Positions 1-8,841 of a stretch of DNA of 64,000 bases are shown in pieces. Within the stretch, counting starts at the first letter, position 1, and each line of letters opens with the position of its first letter. Both the position numbers and the translations under genes were made by a program. The notes under the pieces were generated by a model. It was not told the DNA's origin, did not search any database, and saw nothing but the letters and a program-made list of their open reading frames with translations. The DNA is from Actinoplanes sp. KI2 (GTDB lineage Bacteria > Actinomycetota > Actinomycetes > Mycobacteriales > Micromonosporaceae): positions 62,001-126,000 of the forward strand of contig NZ_JAOSZE010000003.1 of NCBI RefSeq assembly GCF_025630775.1. Reading direction: 5' to 3'.

Positions 1-2012
1 ACGAAGCCGACCGAGGTGCTGCCGCCGTTCGCGGCGAGCGTCGCGTCGCTGGTCACCCGCACGTCGGTGCCGGTCTGCGTCCAGGTCGCGTTCCACCCGC
101 TGCTCACGCTCTGCCACGTGGTCGGCCAGGTGAAGTTGAGCGTCCAGCCGTTCAGCGGCGCCGCGCCGGTGTTGGTGATGTCGACCTGCGCGACGTAGCC
201 GTTGCCCCAGTCGTTGACGTCCGCGAACTTCACCGTGCACGTGCTGGTGGCGGGCGCGCCGGTGGTGAAGGTCAGCGGCGGCGAGGACCAGGAGAGGCGA
301 CCGGCCGCGTCCCGGGCGAGCACGTTGACCGTGTACCGCTTGCCCGGCTGCAGGTTGCCCACCGTGAACGAGGTGCCGGTCGTCTCGCCGAGCTGCTCGC
401 TGATCGCGCCGTTCGCCCGGTAGACCTCGTACTTCGCGGCGCGGCTCACGGCCGGCCAGGAGATCGTCGCGCCGCGCTCGGTGACCGCCGAGGCGCTCGG
501 GGCGCCGGGCGCGTTCGGCGCCGCCGCGTTGCTCGTGCCGGGGTGCAAGGTCAAGAGCGTCAGCGAGTACGGCGGCAGCGTGCTCGCGCTGCCCTCGTGC
601 ACCGCGGTGTCGCCGTTGCCGTAGGTCAGCACCGTCGGCGCCGCGGCCGACGGGGTGTAGCCCCGGTAGTTCAGGGCAACGTCGTGCGAGGCATCCGGGT
701 CCTTGTTGACCAGCAGCACCCCGAGATCGCCGTTCGGCCGGCGCGCCGCGTGCACGGTGACCAGCGCGTTGTCGGCCGAGGCCTGGACCATCTGGTCGCC
801 CGGGTGCACGAACGAGGACATCAGCTTGAGCGCGTGGTACGGCGCGAACGGCGTGTTCAGCGGCGGCTCGCAGACCGTGCCGTCGCCTGTGCACGTTCCG
901 CTGGAGAGCAGCCCGAAGTCGTTGTAGTCGGTCTGCCCGGCCACGGTCGACGGCGTGCCGATGCCGTTGTGCACGTTCCACCACTGCACGGTGAAGACGC
1001 CGTTGGCGATCAGGCTGCTGTACGCGTCGGCCAGGAAGATCGCCCCGGGCTGGGTGTTCTGTCCGACCCCGACGTTCGTCTCGGTGAGGCTGATCCCGAT
1101 CCGGCTCGCGTTCGCGCCACCGTACTTGTTGATCTGATCGCGCAGCAGGTACATCGAGTCGTCCAGGTACTGCGTCTTGCCGATCGCCTCGGCCGCGCTG
1201 CCGCCGCCCGGGTACCAGTGCACGTCGACGAAGTCGATGTGCGGGCCGGCGGCCTGCAACACCACCTGGTTCCAGGTGCCCGCGTCGCCGCCGCCGACCA
1301 GCCCGTCCGGCCAGTTCGCCGGCATGGTGAGCACGGCGCCCACCTTGATCGTCGGGTCGACCGCCTTCATCGCGTCGGCGTACGCGATCACCTCGGCCGC
1401 GTACTGGGCGGGACTTTTGTCGGCGTGGTCGTCGGCCTCCCAGGAGGAGCCGTAGTGGCCGTTGCCGTAGTTCTCGTTGCCGATGGTCCAATACTTCGCG
1501 CCGTACTTCTTGGTGACGTTCGCGTACCGGACCCAGCCGGCGGCCTCGTCGGCCGAGCCGGTGCCGTAGTTCGCGATGATCATCGGCTCGGCGCCCGTCC
1601 GGCGCGCCGAGGCCATGAACGTGTCGAAGTCGGTGTTCGGGGCGACGTAGCCGCCGGGAGCGGTGTGTGTCTCCCAGTGGTAGATGTCGGCGTAGGACCC
1701 GCCGGGGTATCGGATCATCTTGACGCCGGCGGCGCCGAGCAGGTCGGCGACCGCGTTGGTGCCGAGCGTGGTGTCCCAGATGGCGTCGTTGACGCCGAGC
1801 GCGGTGGCCGGGACGGTGGCCAGGCCGGCCCGGGCGTTCACGGTGACGGTGACGGGGGTGGTGGCGGCGTAGGCGGCCTGCGCCGGTGGCGCGGCCAGGG
1901 CGGTGACGGGGGTCGTGGCGGCGTGTGCGGCCTGCGCCGGTGGCGCGGCCAGGGCGGTGGCGGCGAGCAGGGCGGCGCCCAGCGCGGCGCGGCGGGGGAT
2001 CGCGGATGGCAT
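1..2012 (-). CDS. Secreted GH51-like glycoside hydrolase with fnIII and CBM2 (3' end outside window)
   Basis: A secreted (beta/alpha)8-barrel hydrolase expected to act on plant cell-wall polysaccharide outside the cell. A signal peptide (about residues 1-35) is followed by a catalytic domain to about residue 480. The barrel carries RYPGGSYADIYHWE, like the GH51 R-Y-P-G-G motif, a TIGNENYG motif whose Glu180 would be the acid/base, and SLTETNVG whose Glu311 would be the nucleophile. A fibronectin III domain (about 497-585) and a type 2 cellulose-binding module (from about 588) follow; the reading frame runs off the window edge with no stop. ATG at 2012 has GGAGAG 3-8 nt upstream. A CebR-like operator lies upstream. 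The signal region carries an 18-residue duplication. GH51 arabinofuranosidase is the best guess; another clan GH-A family such as GH44 is possible. Confidence 0.8.
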   Translation of the reverse strand, partial: MPSAIPRRAALGAALLAATALAAPPAQAAHAATTPVTALAAPPAQAAYAATTPVTVTVNARAGLATVPATALGVNDAIWDTTLGTNAVADLLGAAGVKMIRYPGGSYADIYHWETHTAPGGYVAPNTDFDTFMASARRTGAEPMIIANYGTGSADEAAGWVRYANVTKKYGAKYWTIGNENYGNGHYGSSWEADDHADKSPAQYAAEVIAYADAMKAVDPTIKVGAVLTMPANWPDGLVGGGDAGTWNQVVLQAAGPHIDFVDVHWYPGGGSAAEAIGKTQYLDDSMYLLRDQINKYGGANASRIGISLTETNVGVGQNTQPGAIFLADAYSSLIANGVFTVQWWNVHNGIGTPSTVAGQTDYNDFGLLSSGTCTGDGTVCEPPLNTPFAPYHALKLMSSFVHPGDQMVQASADNALVTVHAARRPNGDLGVLLVNKDPDASHDVALNYRGYTPSAAAPTVLTYGNGDTAVHEGSASTLPPYSLTLLTLHPGTSNAAAPNAPGAPSASAVTERGATISWPAVSRAAKYEVYRANGAISEQLGETTGTSFTVGNLQPGKRYTVNVLARDAAGRLSWSSPPLTFTTGAPATSTCTVKFADVNDWGNGYVAQVDITNTGAAPLNGWTLNFTWPTTWQSVSSGWNATWTQTGTDVRVTSDATLAANGGSTSVGF
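1848..1955 (-). repeat. 54-bp tandem duplication inside the GH51-like gene
   Basis: Two adjacent 54-bp copies (1848-1901 and 1902-1955) differ at only three positions. Each encodes 18 residues of the form TALAAPPAQAA(H/Y)AATTPV, so the end of the signal peptide, including its likely AxA cleavage site, is present twice in frame. Confidence 0.9.
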
Positions 2013-2039
2013 GGCTCTCCAGGGGACGAATTGGGGGTT

Positions 2040-2053
2040 TGGGAGCGCTCCCA
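2040..2053. promoter_or_regulatory. CebR-type LacI-family operator
   Basis: A perfect 14-bp palindrome TGGGAGCGCTCCCA lies 28 bp upstream of the GH51-like start codon. It matches the operator consensus known for CebR, the cello-oligosaccharide-responsive repressor of Streptomyces and relatives. It predicts induction of the downstream enzyme by cello-oligosaccharides. The repressor gene is not in this window. Confidence 0.85.
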
Positions 2054-2133
2054 ATATTGCGTCCGATAACGAAGGCTGTCAATGCACATCGCTTTTGGCC
2101 TGGAGATTTCCGGGCAATTTCCCCGGGAAATGC

Positions 2134-2170
2134 GGCGCGGGGCCGCCCCCGATGGGGGCGGCCCCGCGCC
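2134..2170 (-). terminator. Strong hairpin terminator after the small secreted protein gene
   Basis: A perfect 17-bp GC-only stem (2134-2150 with 2154-2170) and a 3-nt loop lie 12 bp beyond the stop codon of the minus-strand gene ending at 2183. There is no U-tract, as is common in actinomycetes. It also insulates that gene from the GH51-like promoter. Confidence 0.75.
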
Positions 2171-2182
2171 GGTCGCGACGGA

Positions 2183-2611
2183 TCAGTGCCGGTTCCAGCC
2201 CGGGCCGCCGAAGCCGCCGATGCCGGGGCCGCCCCAGCCGGGGCCGCCGAACCAGCCGTGGCCGGGGAAGCCGAAGCGGTGCCAGGTCACCCGCAGCGCC
2301 CAGTTTCCGCCGAAGCCGAAGGGAACCGGGTAGCAGTTGTAGTAGTCCCAGCGGTGCGTCCAGATGCCGTTGCGGCCGACCTGGTTGCAGGTGAACGGGT
2401 TGCTGAAGTACCCGACGACCCGCGACCCGCCGGGACCCCAGCCGGGACCCCAGTTCTTGGTGTTCTCCGTGGTGGTCTGGCTCTGGGTGGTGACCTTGTG
2501 CTGGGTCGGGGCCGGCGCGGCCGTGTCGGCCATCGCCGGGCCCGCGCTGAACGTCGCCGCAGCGACAACCGCCATTCCGGTCATCACCAGCATCCGCGTT
2601 GCTTTATTCAT
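2183..2611 (-). CDS. Small secreted Gly/Trp-rich protein, function unknown
   Basis: A 142-residue protein with a clear Sec signal peptide ending near AMADTA. The mature part is short and ends in a low-complexity tail rich in Gly, Trp, Phe and Pro (repeated GPGWG / GFGG units). A middle section holds two cysteines (FTCNQVGRNG and YYNCYPV) that could form a disulfide. The start at 2611 is chosen because AAGAGGT lies just upstream (2618-2624) and the signal peptide begins there. The upstream DNA is unusually AT-rich for this genome and contains a TATGAT box. No family was recognised; an envelope or extracellular structural role is only a guess. Confidence 0.7.
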   Translation of the reverse strand: MNKATRMLVMTGMAVVAAATFSAGPAMADTAAPAPTQHKVTTQSQTTTENTKNWGPGWGPGGSRVVGYFSNPFTCNQVGRNGIWTHRWDYYNCYPVPFGFGGNWALRVTWHRFGFPGHGWFGGPGWGGPGIGGFGGPGWNRH

Positions 2612-2650
2612 CGATTCACCTCTTCGTGTCCGGATATTGCCGATGTGAAG

Positions 2651-2656
2651 ATCATA
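2651..2656 (-). promoter_or_regulatory. Probable -10 box of the small secreted protein gene
   Basis: The minus strand reads TATGAT about 40 nt upstream of the start codon, within an AT-rich stretch (about 2640-2760) that stands out from the surrounding GC-rich DNA. A convincing -35 box was not found. Confidence 0.4.
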
Positions 2657-2772
2657 GGAAAAATGCGGCATTTGTCCGTGCGGAAACGCAAACACGATTA
2701 GGTGAAAAGGACGTGCGATATTTCGATTCCGAGAAATGTATTCCGGCAAAAATAAGGTGCCGGACCTGCGGC

Positions 2773-2794
2773 GATTCGTCCGTTCGGACGAGTC
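2773..2794 (-). terminator. Hairpin at the 3' end of the trypsin-like protease gene
   Basis: A 10-bp stem (2773-2782 with 2785-2794, one G-T pair) around TT starts within the protease stop codon. No U-tract follows. It may be a terminator or an mRNA 3'-end stabiliser. Confidence 0.45.
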
Positions 2795-3671
2795 AGGATG
2801 CCGGTTTGGTCAGAAGACACCCCGAGATGGACAAATCAATCGTCCGGGCCGAGTTCAGACATGTCGTGAACCAGTACGTCTCCTGGCCGTAGCTCTGTCC
2901 CTGGTAGGCATGCGTGACGCCGTTGGCGTCGACCTCGCACGGGTTGTCGAGAGTGCACATCTCGCCGTCGTCGTTGCCGGTGTTGTTGATCCCGACGATC
3001 TGGCCCGAGGACGCGTCCACGAGCGGGGAGCCCGAGGTGCCGTGGATCGTGTCGCAGGCGGCGTCGTACCGGACCGAGTCGTGCCAGGTCCACACGTCCT
3101 CGCGGAGCGTGCCCACGAAGCTGTCGATCTTGCAGTTCCAGATCTCTTTCCAGTACCCGGACGGGATGGCGATGCTCGCTCCGGCGGCCGGGTGGCCGGC
3201 CGAGATGGTCAGCGCGGTGGCGCCGTAGCGGCTGCTCAGGGTGGCGTAGGTGGAGGTGAGCCGGTACAGGGTGACGTCGGTGCCGGTCATCGTCGCGTAC
3301 AGCACGCGGTCGGCGCGGACCGTGCCGAGCGAGCGGCCGCTGGAGTTCAGCAGTGTGCCCGACCGGCTGCTGCTCCTGTTCTGCAGCACCTGGCCGGCGC
3401 TGAGGAAGCCGCCCTCGTAGCAGTGCCCGTTGGTGAGCATCATGGCCCGGTCGCTGCTGACCGAGCTGGGGTAGCGCACGAGCGAGGCGGAGCAGTTGCT
3501 CAGCGCGATGGTCGAGGCGAGCGTGGTGGCCGCGAGGGCCGGGGCTGGGGCGGCGGCCTGGGCCGGGGCGGCCTGGGCTGGAGCGGCCTGGGCCGGGGCA
3601 GGCCCGGCGATCACGCCGGTAGCGGCCGCGACGGCGGCGGCACCCAAGGCGAAAGCCCGACGGAGACGCAT
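2793..3671 (-). CDS. Secreted trypsin-like (S1/chymotrypsin-fold) serine protease
   Basis: A 292-residue secreted protease. Residues 1-30 form a signal peptide, followed by a short tandem of AQAAP units (about 27-41). The catalytic triad is visible as His83 in LTNGHC, Asp132 in GTDVTLY and Ser213 in GTSGSPLV. The Ser neighbourhood (IHGTSGSPLVD) resembles bacterial V8/glutamyl-endopeptidase-like or general trypsin-like peptidases; substrate preference cannot be read from sequence. Paired cysteines around residues 60/84 and in the C-terminal third suggest disulfides. ATG at 3671 is preceded by GAAGGGA (3679-3685). The gene stands alone and is divergent from the GH35 gene. Confidence 0.85.
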   Translation of the reverse strand: MRLRRAFALGAAAVAAATGVIAGPAPAQAAPAQAAPAQAAAPAPALAATTLASTIALSNCSASLVRYPSSVSSDRAMMLTNGHCYEGGFLSAGQVLQNRSSSRSGTLLNSSGRSLGTVRADRVLYATMTGTDVTLYRLTSTYATLSSRYGATALTISAGHPAAGASIAIPSGYWKEIWNCKIDSFVGTLREDVWTWHDSVRYDAACDTIHGTSGSPLVDASSGQIVGINNTGNDDGEMCTLDNPCEVDANGVTHAYQGQSYGQETYWFTTCLNSARTIDLSISGCLLTKPAS

Positions 3672-3785
3672 GGGGGGATCCCTTCTGCTTGGTGGCGGCA
3701 GGGGATCGCCCGCCGCCGTGCTGGTGGCCGGGCGTGCCGGGTCGGCGACACGCGTACACCGGTGCCCGTACCCTTTCATCGGCGT

Positions 3786-3845
3786 GCATCGATGTCAACG
3801 ATCGCTTGACGGCGCGCCACCGGGGCGATCAGCATGTATCGATGC
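3786..3845. promoter_or_regulatory. Two ATCGAT-centred palindromes between protease and GH35 genes
   Basis: GCATCGATGT at 3786-3795 and, in inverse orientation, GTATCGATGC at 3836-3845 are near-identical 10-mers 50 bp apart in the divergent promoter region; the second overlaps the GH35 start codon. They could be paired operator half-sites, but no known factor was matched. Confidence 0.3.
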
Positions 3846-6751
3846 GCTTCGACAGGGTAAGGGCTTTCCTGGCGGCCTTCACGGTGGCGGTCCTGGGGTT
3901 CGGGTCCGCCTCGACGCCGACCCAGGCCGCGCCACCGCCCGTAACCGACAGGAAGACTGCACACTCCGTCGCCTTCGACCAATACTCCATGATCATCGAT
4001 GGGCGGCGGACCTTCGTCTGGTCCGGCGAGATGCACCCGTTCCGGCTGCCCAGCCCCGCCCTGTGGCGCGACGTCCTGCAGAAGATGAAGGCGATCGGCT
4101 TCAACACCGTCTCCGTCTACTTCGACTGGGGCTACCATTCCCCGGCGCCCGGCGAGTACGACTTCACCGGCGTCCGCGACATGGACCGGCTGCTCGACAT
4201 CGCCGACGAGGCCGGGCTCTACGTGATCGCCCGCCCCGGCCCGTACATCAACGCCGAGGCCGACGGCGGCGGCTTCCCGGCGTGGCTCGCCACCCAGGCC
4301 GGCAAGGCCCGCAGCGACGCCCCCGACTACCTGGCCGCCACCGACGAGTGGCAGTCCGCGATCGACGCGATCATCGCCCGGCACCAGCTCAGCAACGGCA
4401 CCGGCTCGGTGATCCTGTACCAGATCGAGAACGAGCTGGCCTCGACCGGCACCTCGCAGCGCAACTACCTGCAGCACCTGTACGACAAGGCTCGCGCCGA
4501 CGGCATCCAGGTCCCGATCTTCCACAACGACAAGGGTCGCAACGGCTATTGGGTGCCCGCGTCGTCGACCGTGCCCGGCACGGTCCCCGGTCCGGTCGAC
4601 CTGTACGCGTTCGACGGCTACCCCGGCGGCACCTGCCACACCGACGGCACCGTCGGCTCGCCCAACAACGCGCCCGACTGGGGAATTCAGGGCGCCGGCG
4701 GCGCGAAGGGCGGCGCCTCCGCCTCGAACGCCACGCCCGGCTTCGTGGCCGAGTTCGGTGGCGGCTGGTTCGACTACTGGGGGAGCGTCGGCACGTACCC
4801 GTGCACCGCGATCCGTCAGGGCCCCGGCTACGAGCGGGTCTTCTACGGCACCAACATCGCCAACCGGCTCACCGTGCAGAACTTCTACATGGTCTCCGGC
4901 GGCACCTCCTGGGGCTGGCTGCCGGCGCCGGTCGTGTACAGCTCGTACGACTACGGCGCGGCGATCGACGAGGGGCGGCAGCTGCGCGCCAAGGCGCAGA
5001 CGCTGAAGACGCTCGGTTACTTCGTGCAGAGCGTGGCGCCGCTGACGAAGGTGGACAAGGGCGCCGACGTGCCGTCCTCGTCGGCGGCGGTGCGGATCGA
5101 GCACACGGTCAACGCCGAGACCGGCACGAACTTCTACTTCGCGGTGCACAGCCCGTCCAGTGCGACCACCGACGACAGCTTCACCTTCCCGATCTCCACC
5201 GTGGACGGGTCGTACACCGTGCCGCTGCGGCTGCACGGGCAGGACGCCAAGACGCTGGTCGCCGACTACGACCTGGCCGGCAACCACCTCGTCTACTCGA
5301 CGTCGGAGATCGAGACGCACCTGCGCGGGGTGGCGTTGCTGCACGGGCGGGACGGCGAGGCGGGCGAGACCGTGCTGCGCTACCCGTCGTCGCCGACCGT
5401 CGACGTGCTCGACGGGGCGGCTACCGCCGACTATGACCCGACGGCCGGCGATCTGAAGCTTTCCTACTCCCATCACGGGCTCATTCGCGTACGCATCACG
5501 GCTGCGGACCGGCCCGCGCTGACCCTGCTGATCGCCGACGAGGACACCGCGGCCCAGTTCTGGCGGGTCGACGATCTGCTGGTCCGGGGTCCCCAGTTGG
5601 TGCGGACGGCGCGGGTGCACGATGGGCGGCTGGCGCTGACCGGGGACACCACGGCGGCCGCACCCCTGGAGATCTGGGGCGCCCCGGCGGCGTGCCTGGT
5701 CACCTGGAACGGGCGGCCGGTGGCGGTTCGTCCTGCGGTCGGGGGCGGGCTGGTCGCCGTACGCAATCTGGCGGGGCCGCGGCAGATCACCCTGCCGGAG
5801 CTGACCACCTGGCGGTATGCGGCGGAGTCGCCGGAGGCGGCGCCCGGGTTCGACGACAGCGGTTGGCGCACGGCCGACCTGACCGTCACCAACAGCACCA
5901 CGAAGCCGCCGGCCGGGCAGGTCGTGCTCACCGCCGACGACTACGGCTTCCACCACGGCGACGTCTGGTATCGCGGGCACTTCGACGGCACAGCGCCGGC
6001 CGCGGTGAGCGTCGACTGGGGCGGCGGTGGCGCGGGCCTGATCCAGGCCTGGCTGGACGGCACCTACCTCGGGCAGCGTCAGATACCGAGCGGGGTCGCC
6101 GCGCCGCCGACCCGCGGCAACGACACCTTCGCGATCCCGTCCGCGCTGCAGGTCGCCGGCCCGCACACGCTGTCGATCATGGTGCGGAACGACGGGCACA
6201 ACGAGGACGGCGGGGTCAACGACGCGCACAAGGAGGGGCGCGGGGTGATCGGGGCGACCTTCGACGGCGTGGTGCCCTCGGCGGTGACCTGGCGAATCCA
6301 GGGCGCGGCGAGCGTCGATCCGATGCGTGGCCCGCTCAACAACGGCGGCCTGTACGGCGAGCGGAACGGTTGGTCGCTTCCCGGTTTCCGCGACCGCTCC
6401 TGGTCGACGCGCTCGCTACCCGACGATTCCGCTATTTCGGGTACGGCGTGGTATCGGACGACTTTTGACCTGCACATCCCGGCGGACGTCGACGCGTCGC
6501 TCGGGCTGACCATCGGAGACCCGTCCGTACCCCACAACTCCCGGCACTACCGCGTGCTGATCTTCGTGAACGGCTGGAACATGGGCCAATACATCGCCGA
6601 CGTCGGCCCGCAGCACACGTTCGCGCTGCCGACCGGGGTGCTCGACCCGCGCGGCCGCAACACCGTCGCGCTCGCCGTGACCAGCGACGGCGGCGAGGCG
6701 AACGCACCGGAGGGCATCCGCCTCACCACGCTGGGGGTGTCCCGCCGCTAG
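3842..6751 (+). CDS. Secreted GH35 beta-galactosidase
   Basis: A 969-residue secreted enzyme expected to remove terminal beta-galactosyl residues from plant galactans, arabinogalactans or oligosaccharides. A signal peptide (1-30) is followed by a GH35 barrel beginning at SMIIDGRRTFVWSGEMHPFR. The QIENEL motif supplies the acid/base (Glu198) and FVAEFGGGWFDYW the nucleophile (Glu304). The C-terminal half contains beta-sandwich galactose-binding-like domains typical of long GH35 enzymes. The ATG at 3842 is the only start in frame at the signal peptide; its Shine-Dalgarno is weak. The stop overlaps that of the convergent lactate-permease-like gene by sharing CTAG. The pectin-related genes further along make a role in side-chain galactan breakdown plausible (inference). 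Confidence 0.9.
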   Translation: MRFDRVRAFLAAFTVAVLGFGSASTPTQAAPPPVTDRKTAHSVAFDQYSMIIDGRRTFVWSGEMHPFRLPSPALWRDVLQKMKAIGFNTVSVYFDWGYHSPAPGEYDFTGVRDMDRLLDIADEAGLYVIARPGPYINAEADGGGFPAWLATQAGKARSDAPDYLAATDEWQSAIDAIIARHQLSNGTGSVILYQIENELASTGTSQRNYLQHLYDKARADGIQVPIFHNDKGRNGYWVPASSTVPGTVPGPVDLYAFDGYPGGTCHTDGTVGSPNNAPDWGIQGAGGAKGGASASNATPGFVAEFGGGWFDYWGSVGTYPCTAIRQGPGYERVFYGTNIANRLTVQNFYMVSGGTSWGWLPAPVVYSSYDYGAAIDEGRQLRAKAQTLKTLGYFVQSVAPLTKVDKGADVPSSSAAVRIEHTVNAETGTNFYFAVHSPSSATTDDSFTFPISTVDGSYTVPLRLHGQDAKTLVADYDLAGNHLVYSTSEIETHLRGVALLHGRDGEAGETVLRYPSSPTVDVLDGAATADYDPTAGDLKLSYSHHGLIRVRITAADRPALTLLIADEDTAAQFWRVDDLLVRGPQLVRTARVHDGRLALTGDTTAAAPLEIWGAPAACLVTWNGRPVAVRPAVGGGLVAVRNLAGPRQITLPELTTWRYAAESPEAAPGFDDSGWRTADLTVTNSTTKPPAGQVVLTADDYGFHHGDVWYRGHFDGTAPAAVSVDWGGGGAGLIQAWLDGTYLGQRQIPSGVAAPPTRGNDTFAIPSALQVAGPHTLSIMVRNDGHNEDGGVNDAHKEGRGVIGATFDGVVPSAVTWRIQGAASVDPMRGPLNNGGLYGERNGWSLPGFRDRSWSTRSLPDDSAISGTAWYRTTFDLHIPADVDASLGLTIGDPSVPHNSRHYRVLIFVNGWNMGQYIADVGPQHTFALPTGVLDPRGRNTVALAVTSDGGEANAPEGIRLTTLGVSRR

Positions 6752-8724
6752 GACGGGATCATCCAGCTCAGCACCGGGGTGCCCTGCAGGGTGACCAGCA
6801 CGCACATGAGGGCCAGGAGGACGGCACTCCAGGCGACGACCTTCCGGAAGATGTCGCCCTCCCGGCCGGCCATCCCCACCGCCGCCGCGGCGATCGCCAG
6901 GTTCTGCGGGCTGATCATCTTGCCGAGCACGCCGCCCGACGAGTTCGCGGCGGCCAGCAGCAACGGATCGAGCCCGGCCTTCGTCGCGGTCTGCACCTGC
7001 AGGGCCCCGAACAGCGCGTTCGACGACGTGTCCGATCCGGTCACGGCCACCCCGATCCAGCCGAGAATCGACGACAGGAAGACGAAGAAGCTGCCCGCCT
7101 GCGCCAGGAACGCGCCGAGCGTGTTGGTCTGCCCGGACTGGTTCATGACGTAGGCGAGCGCCAGCACCGCCATCACGGTCACGATCGCGTGCCGCAGCGT
7201 CCAATAGGTATCGCCGTACGCCCTGATCGCCTGCCCCGGCCGCACCTTCAGCACGATCGCGGTCAGGATCCCCGCAATGATCATCAGGGTGCCGGCCGCG
7301 GGCAGCCATCCGAACGTGAAGTTGGTCGAGGACACCGGCTTGCCGCTCGCGCTCAGCACATGCAGTCCCGGCCACCCGAACACGGTGGTCCACGGCTCCT
7401 TGGCGAGGGCGGCCTTGACCGGCCCAAGGTTCACGATCGAGAACAGCAAGATCACGATCAGATACGGGGCGTAGGCGCGGGCGATCTCCGCGGGCGGGTC
7501 GCGCTGATCGAGGGTTGCGCTGCTTTGACCGTACGCGTCGACCCCGTTCCCGACCGCAGGAGAGTCACCGTCGGTGCTGCCCGAGATCTCTGCATCGTCC
7601 CCCGTGGAGCTCGCCGCCCCGTCAGTGCCTCCGGCACCGCGGCGCCCGGTCCCCGCCCCTTCTGGCGGCCGGGATCCGGTCCCCGCCCCTTCTGGCGGCC
7701 GGGTTCCGGTCCCCGCCCCTTCTGGCGGCCGGGATCCGATCTCCGCCCCTTCTGTCGGCCGGCTGCCCGGCGTGCTCGCCTCCGCCGACCCGTTCCGGCC
7801 GATCCCCGCATCGCCCGTCGCCACCGCGCCGACCGTCGCCACCGCCGGCTCGTGTAGCGCCGGCACCTCCGACGGCTGCCAGATGCGCAGCAGCAACACC
7901 ACGGCCGCCGCCGACGCCAGCGACGCGACGATGTCGGTCAGCGGCACCGAGATGTAGTTGCTCGCCGCGAACTGCGCCACCGCGAACACCACTCCCGCCA
8001 CCGCCGCCGCCGGCCAGGTCTGCCGCATCCCCCGCCGCCCGTCGATCACCGCAACCAGGATCAGCGGCACGATCAACGCCAGCACCGGCGTCTGCCGACC
8101 GACCATCGCCCCCAGCGTGTCGGTGTTCAGCCGCGGATCGTCCGAGGCCCCCGACGTGACCGTCCCGAGCGTGACGATCGGCGTGGCCAACGCCCCGAAC
8201 GCCACCGGCGCGGTATTGGCGATCAGCGCCACCGCCGCCGCCCGAACCGGCGGGAAACCCAGCGCCATCAGCATGACCACGGTGACCGCCACCGGCGTCC
8301 CGAACCCGGCAAGCGCCTCGAGCAGCGCCCCGAAACAGAACGCCACGATGATCGCCTGAATCCGCATGTCCGGGCTGACCCGAGCCATCGACCGCCGCAA
8401 CACGTCGAAGTGCCCGCTCACCACCGTCAGGTTGTAGACCCAGATTGCATTCAGCACGATCCACAGAATCGGGAAGAACCCGAACGCCGCCCCTTCGGTG
8501 GCCGACAGCAGCGCCTGCCCGACCGGCATCGAATACACGATGATCGCCACCAGCAGGCTGACGACCAGCGAGATGACGCCCGCGAGCCAGGCCCGCACGC
8601 GCAACGCCCCGAGCAACACGAACAACGTAAGAAGCGGCAACACCGCAAAAATGGCCGACAGCGCCAGCGAGTTGGCCACCGGGTCGGTCACGATCCTGAA
8701 CTGATCAGCCAGCATGTCAGCCAC
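6748..8724 (-). CDS. L-lactate permease family (LldP/LctP) transporter with internal repeat insert
   Basis: A 658-residue polytopic membrane protein of the lactate/glycolate permease family, expected to import L-lactate or related hydroxy-acids with protons. Many hydrophobic segments are visible, with family-typical stretches such as GALLEALAGFGTPVAVT and the C-terminal SSNALFGALQ region. Between about residues 300 and 410 the family fold is interrupted by a hydrophilic, Gly/Pro-rich loop encoded partly by four 30-bp tandem repeats, explaining a length about 100 residues above the family norm. Start: GTG at 8724 gives residue 1; an in-frame ATG at 8715 with GGTGG 5 nt upstream is an equally good or better start. 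No lactate dehydrogenase or regulator sits beside it. Confidence 0.85.
   Translation of the reverse strand: MADMLADQFRIVTDPVANSLALSAIFAVLPLLTLFVLLGALRVRAWLAGVISLVVSLLVAIIVYSMPVGQALLSATEGAAFGFFPILWIVLNAIWVYNLTVVSGHFDVLRRSMARVSPDMRIQAIIVAFCFGALLEALAGFGTPVAVTVVMLMALGFPPVRAAAVALIANTAPVAFGALATPIVTLGTVTSGASDDPRLNTDTLGAMVGRQTPVLALIVPLILVAVIDGRRGMRQTWPAAAVAGVVFAVAQFAASNYISVPLTDIVASLASAAAVVLLLRIWQPSEVPALHEPAVATVGAVATGDAGIGRNGSAEASTPGSRPTEGAEIGSRPPEGAGTGTRPPEGAGTGSRPPEGAGTGRRGAGGTDGAASSTGDDAEISGSTDGDSPAVGNGVDAYGQSSATLDQRDPPAEIARAYAPYLIVILLFSIVNLGPVKAALAKEPWTTVFGWPGLHVLSASGKPVSSTNFTFGWLPAAGTLMIIAGILTAIVLKVRPGQAIRAYGDTYWTLRHAIVTVMAVLALAYVMNQSGQTNTLGAFLAQAGSFFVFLSSILGWIGVAVTGSDTSSNALFGALQVQTATKAGLDPLLLAAANSSGGVLGKMISPQNLAIAAAAVGMAGREGDIFRKVVAWSAVLLALMCVLVTLQGTPVLSWMIPS
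7647..7766 (-). repeat. Four 30-bp tandem repeats in the permease gene
   Basis: Units at 7647-7676, 7677-7706, 7707-7736 and a diverged 7737-7766. The first three differ by about one base. Each encodes ten residues (G-T-G-x-R-P-P-E-G-A), so copy-number change would keep the frame and only lengthen or shorten a hydrophilic loop. Confidence 0.95.
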
Positions 8725-8841
8725 CCAACTGTCGGTCGCGCAGCCAATCGATCACTTTCCATGAATCTAGCCTGTGACCCGCGTCATAGGTAAGGTCCTC
8801 GGGCGAGCTGATCACTAGCGCCCATCCGCGACCATGGACCC

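Noticed and set aside
2620-2790. Possible riboswitch leader in the AT-rich region upstream of the small secreted protein
   Set aside because: No conserved riboswitch core could be recognised. AT-richness alone, with a plausible -10, is explained by a promoter.
3776-6229. An 817-codon minus-strand open frame antisense to GH35
   Set aside because: Composition is that of a GC-skew shadow and the plus-strand gene is certain.
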